A stretch of DNA of 64,000 nucleotides, taken from Syngnathus acus. Taxonomy: Eukaryota; Chordata; Actinopteri; Syngnathiformes; Syngnathidae. Location: positions 6,103,001 to 6,167,000 of the forward strand of contig NC_051094.1 of NCBI RefSeq assembly GCF_901709675.1, in the 5' to 3' direction. The notes under the pieces are model-generated. The model was not told the DNA's origin. It saw only the letters and a list, made by a program, of their open reading frames with translations, and did no database searches. The first letter of the stretch is position 1; every line of letters starts with the position of its first letter. A program made the translations under genes and the position numbers. Of this stretch, positions 60,629 through 64,000 are shown piece after piece.

Positions 60629-62704
60629 TCACAGTGGGACATAGGCTGGGAGTAGGCTGCTGAAGCATATCTCAGCCAACGTACATGAAATCAAAGCTCA
60701 TTGGCTTTTTATTCTGTCTGTGTCACATGCACACGCGCGCACACACACACGTCTACGACCCCCTTGGGAAATATCAGACTGTTGTCAAATAAAAAAATGA
60801 GACCAAGTTAATCATTCTATCATTAACATGCCCTATGACCTATAAAACCCAATTGAAAAAAATGGTTTTAAAGAGAGGAAGTCCAATTGCGCGGTTTCGG
60901 CGGGCCGTCAGCTGTACAAACCGTGAAAGTCTCTTGGTGGTACGACACTCTTTCCATTTACAGATGATGGAGGCCACTGTGTTCATTGGAACCTTGAAAA
61001 AAGAAGACACATTTCTGTATCCTTCTACATTTGTGCCGCAAGACGATCCTGTCTCTGTATAAAATGTCTCTCTCTATATATCTATTTGAAAGTGAGGTAA
61101 GAGTCTGTCAGCACCCCCAAGATTTTGGACTTTTGTTTCACTGACTTCAACTTTATTGTGCCACTACCATGTTAGCAAATCATTTTAAAAGTAAATTTAG
61201 CCCAAACACAACACTGCCCATCACCAAACTGTCAGGAAAAGCCTACTAGAACACTTGAACTTTATTTAGAGTTAACAGAGGCACTTCAAGATGTAGCCAG
61301 CGTGTGCCGACTCCTGATGACTTTGAATGTGACCGCGTCATCTTTTGGGGTTGTGCACTTTTGTGTTACTATATTGTCTGTTATTTTTACTTCCTCTCTT
61401 GAAAATGACTTTTTTTTAAAATTCAGTTTCTACTATAGATCAAATGAATGTCTCGAAAAGTTTGATTGATTCAGGGGTGTGTCAACTTTTTATATCCAAT
61501 ATATTCCATGATGGACAGTTGAAGGATTTCGTCATCCAAGATCAAGTCTGTCCTGCTTTCCCAACGCCCCACCCCCTAAAAAATCCACCTCCCCACATAC
61601 AAAACCATGTATTGGCAGTCTTCACCTTCATTTCCATAATCACGGCTGTGGTATGACTCGAGGATGAGAACACATAAGTTATCTGAGACAAGTTGCTGCG
61701 CGTATGTTTACAGTGTTGTATATTCATAGGGACGCTGTGTCCCTAAGCTGCTGGCATTGGAATATAAAACAGGGCAGGTGTGTGGCAGCGGAGCCTGCAG
61801 AGAGGATGGAGGGAGCCCAGCGAGCATGACACGCACTCATTAGATTTCTTATGCACACGCGAGATGCTGTCGTAGATTCCTCGGGATGCGTGGAAGCGTG
61901 TACGTTCGCGTGTGTGTGCGCACACAAGTGGATAGGAGATAAGCACACGAAAAATGTCCTGCAACAAAAAACAAACACTTCACAAGTAGCATATCAAAAA
62001 TCACAGTGCAAGGTTGAATGAAGATGTTGGGCTTTTGTCCGTATTTGAAGGTTGGGTGGATTTGGTCACACTTTCTCTGCTTGTTAAAATAAGAAACATT
62101 TAAAAGACAGAAGGGGAAATGAGAAAGAAAAGCAGAAGGCTTTGCTCTGTACAAAAGGTGTCGATGTGAAAAGCATTTGGGCTTTGTAAAATCTGTGGGT
62201 TTTATTTGACTTTTTTAAAAGGCAGTGCAATTATGTTTACAATGGCTCTATGGTTGTGTGTGAGAGGACATAAATACTTGTTTATTATAAATGCCCAGTG
62301 TTGGTATCTTTCTCGCCATCGGCAATGATTGTTCTCGCTTGGGTTATTATCTCAAAAGCTCATATGCTGGAAGTTTACAATACAACATTTGGATGCAATA
62401 ATGCAATGTTGGAAGCCCTCGAGGCTCAACAAGTCTTTGCCAAGTCATTCAACACCTTTGTTCTATTATCAGCGCCTTTCACTATTACTACTGTAACAGT
62501 ATTTTTTTCAGCCAATAGCTAAAGCATTTGACATCCAAAAATTGGGGATTTGTTTTTTTTTTACAAAATTTTTAACTGTGGGTATGTGAAGACCTTTGAA
62601 ACTCTTTTGCGAATAATCGATATCGAAAAAAAATTCGACGTGTTTTGCTTACACTAGGTCTTACACTGCCCTATACTACAGCAGGCCTAATACTTTATAC
62701 ACAG

Positions 62705-62868
62705 CAGGGATTGTTAACCAGTGGTCCACGGCGTTCTAGTGGTCCGTGGCGGTATTGCAGGTGGTCCGCGAAATTGGAAATGGAAAATAGTCAAGTAATA
62801 TTCCGCCAAAGCAGTTTGCTTTTGGTTCTAATGGTGGTCCCTTGGACAAAACCAGTTGAAAGTCCCTG
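62705..62868. mobile_element. 164-bp hAT-type MITE
   Basis: The left end CAGGGATTGTTAACCAGTGG and the right end (reverse complement) CAGGGACTTTCAACTGGTTT are imperfect inverted repeats of hAT type. The flanking 8-mers ATACACAG and ACATACAG could be a decayed 8-bp target duplication. GGTCC(G/A)(C/T)GG words recur inside. No coding capacity. Confidence 0.6.
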
Positions 62869-63730
62869 ACATACAGGATAAACAAAATAACTGAGTAATA
62901 TTGACTTTTTGAATTTTTAGTGAATTTATTTTTAGGGGGTAAATATAAAATTAGTTCTGACAAATAGTGTTGATTTAACGTGCCCTGTCACACCAGCACA
63001 GACAAAGTGAGCAGCGAAGAAGCTCATTTGAATAGAGAAAAACTCATTTACAGTCAAAATAAGTTTTTGCTCGATACTTGGCGGCTTTGAATATTTGTCA
63101 AGAATTTCATAATTGCCTGATCGTGGGTGTCTCCTTCCATCATTTTATGGAATCTAATCATGTCTGTGGGAGGTCGCTGCATAATAAAGGATCCAACAGG
63201 CTCCAAGTCATGATAAAACGTTATGGTAAAATGCATGTGGAAAAAAAATACTATTGCGTTAGATTAATCAAATACTTTGTCGGTTAAGTTTCAACCTATC
63301 AAACACTTAAAAAAAAATGCAATGCCTTTCACTTGGAATTACAGTTGTTTCACCGAAACCTCTGATATTCCACAAAGTTTATTTTATTCCTGCTACTTGA
63401 ACAATGTTTTTGATGTTAAGATTGTGTTCAAAAGAAATGTTGCTAAAAATCCGTGCAGCAACTCTGAATCATCTGATGCAAAACGCGCAATTATGAAATC
63501 AACAAGAAAACCGCTGTTGACGTCTTTGTTGCTCAATACACATTGACACGCCAAAAAAAAAGGTGGATGATTTTGTTGTGTGAGAGACTACCAAGAAAGG
63601 CTGCGGCTTTATTTAGCCGAGCCATCATGGAAAGGTCAGACCCCCCCACACAAGCAGAGGAAACATTAACACGCAATCAATGCACAACAAAATAGATAAA
63701 GAGATGGCTGACACTCAGCTGCATTAACAC

Positions 63731-63748
63731 CCACACACACACACACAA
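63731..63748. repeat. (CA)n microsatellite
   Basis: About nine CA units near the right edge of the window. Confidence 0.8.
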
Positions 63749-64000
63749 ATATTGTGTGGCCAGAGGCAGTCATGTGCACAAGTTCACAAAAAAACCCACT
63801 AATCCAAGTATCTCATGATTTTTCTAGCACGGATTGCCATTTTCAGCATTCGTCATGCTCTGCTCATCAGTTGATCCACAGCAATCAGCGCAACACCACT
63901 CTTGCCTGGAACCTTTTAATAACATTTTCTCAAGTGAGCTCGCTATGTGTTTGTTGGAGTGTGCGGCTGATTAAAAGAAGGAAAGGGAAGCGGGATGAGA

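Larger units (their letters stand above)
56948..64000. other. Non-coding region downstream of adra2d
   Basis: No gene is confidently recognised. It begins with the adra2d 3' UTR, then holds a long GT microsatellite, A-rich simple sequence (58926-59004), a further GT run (60604-60628), a hAT-type MITE (62705-62868) and a short CA run (63731-63748). One unassigned minus-strand open frame lies at 59458-59766. Confidence 0.6.

Noticed and set aside
1-64000. tRNA, rRNA, CRISPR or prokaryotic operon features
   Set aside because: No cloverleaf with A/B boxes, rRNA block or spaced direct repeats were recognised; the splice structure shows vertebrate nuclear DNA.

Overview
This window is vertebrate nuclear DNA, most likely from a percomorph-type teleost fish. 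The genes have GT-AG introns, many long CA/GT and ATCC microsatellites, and several non-autonomous DNA transposons with TA or 8-bp target duplications. An adra2d-type receptor and a fish-type izumo1 point the same way. I cannot name the species.

Five protein-coding genes are supported by exon-by-exon reading. Three lie head-to-tail on the minus strand. rasgrf2 runs from 1 to 16973; it is a Ras/Rac exchange factor and the left edge of the window cuts its CDC25 domain. msh3 spans 18668-39762; it is the MutSbeta mismatch-repair subunit, with 24 coding exons predicting 1086 residues. myorg spans 42772-47269; it is a type II membrane GH31 glycosidase of 691 or 703 residues. Two lie on the plus strand: izumo1 (48284-50904), a sperm fusion protein of 324 residues in nine coding exons, and an intronless alpha-2 adrenergic receptor of the D type (55412-56947), 511 residues. 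The spliced msh3, myorg and izumo1 models sum to whole codons with every junction in phase.

The msh3-rasgrf2 tandem pair matches the neighbour order on human chromosome 5q14. The DHFR gene that shares a divergent promoter with MSH3 in mammals is not upstream of msh3 here; myorg lies there in tandem instead. myorg and izumo1 are divergent across about 1 kb. The five genes act in unrelated processes (signalling, DNA repair, glycan processing, fertilisation, catecholamine sensing), and nothing suggests an operon-like system.

The rest is intron and intergenic DNA. It holds a decayed mariner-type transposase, several MITEs, a LINE reverse-transcriptase scrap and many simple repeats. An unusual number of the repeats sit directly beside splice sites of rasgrf2 and msh3. 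I found no convincing previously undescribed gene system. The best leads are a 93-nt in-frame candidate cassette exon in rasgrf2, repeats and transposons pressed against msh3 splice acceptors, an 8-nt coding first exon in myorg, and a 21-nt microexon in izumo1.
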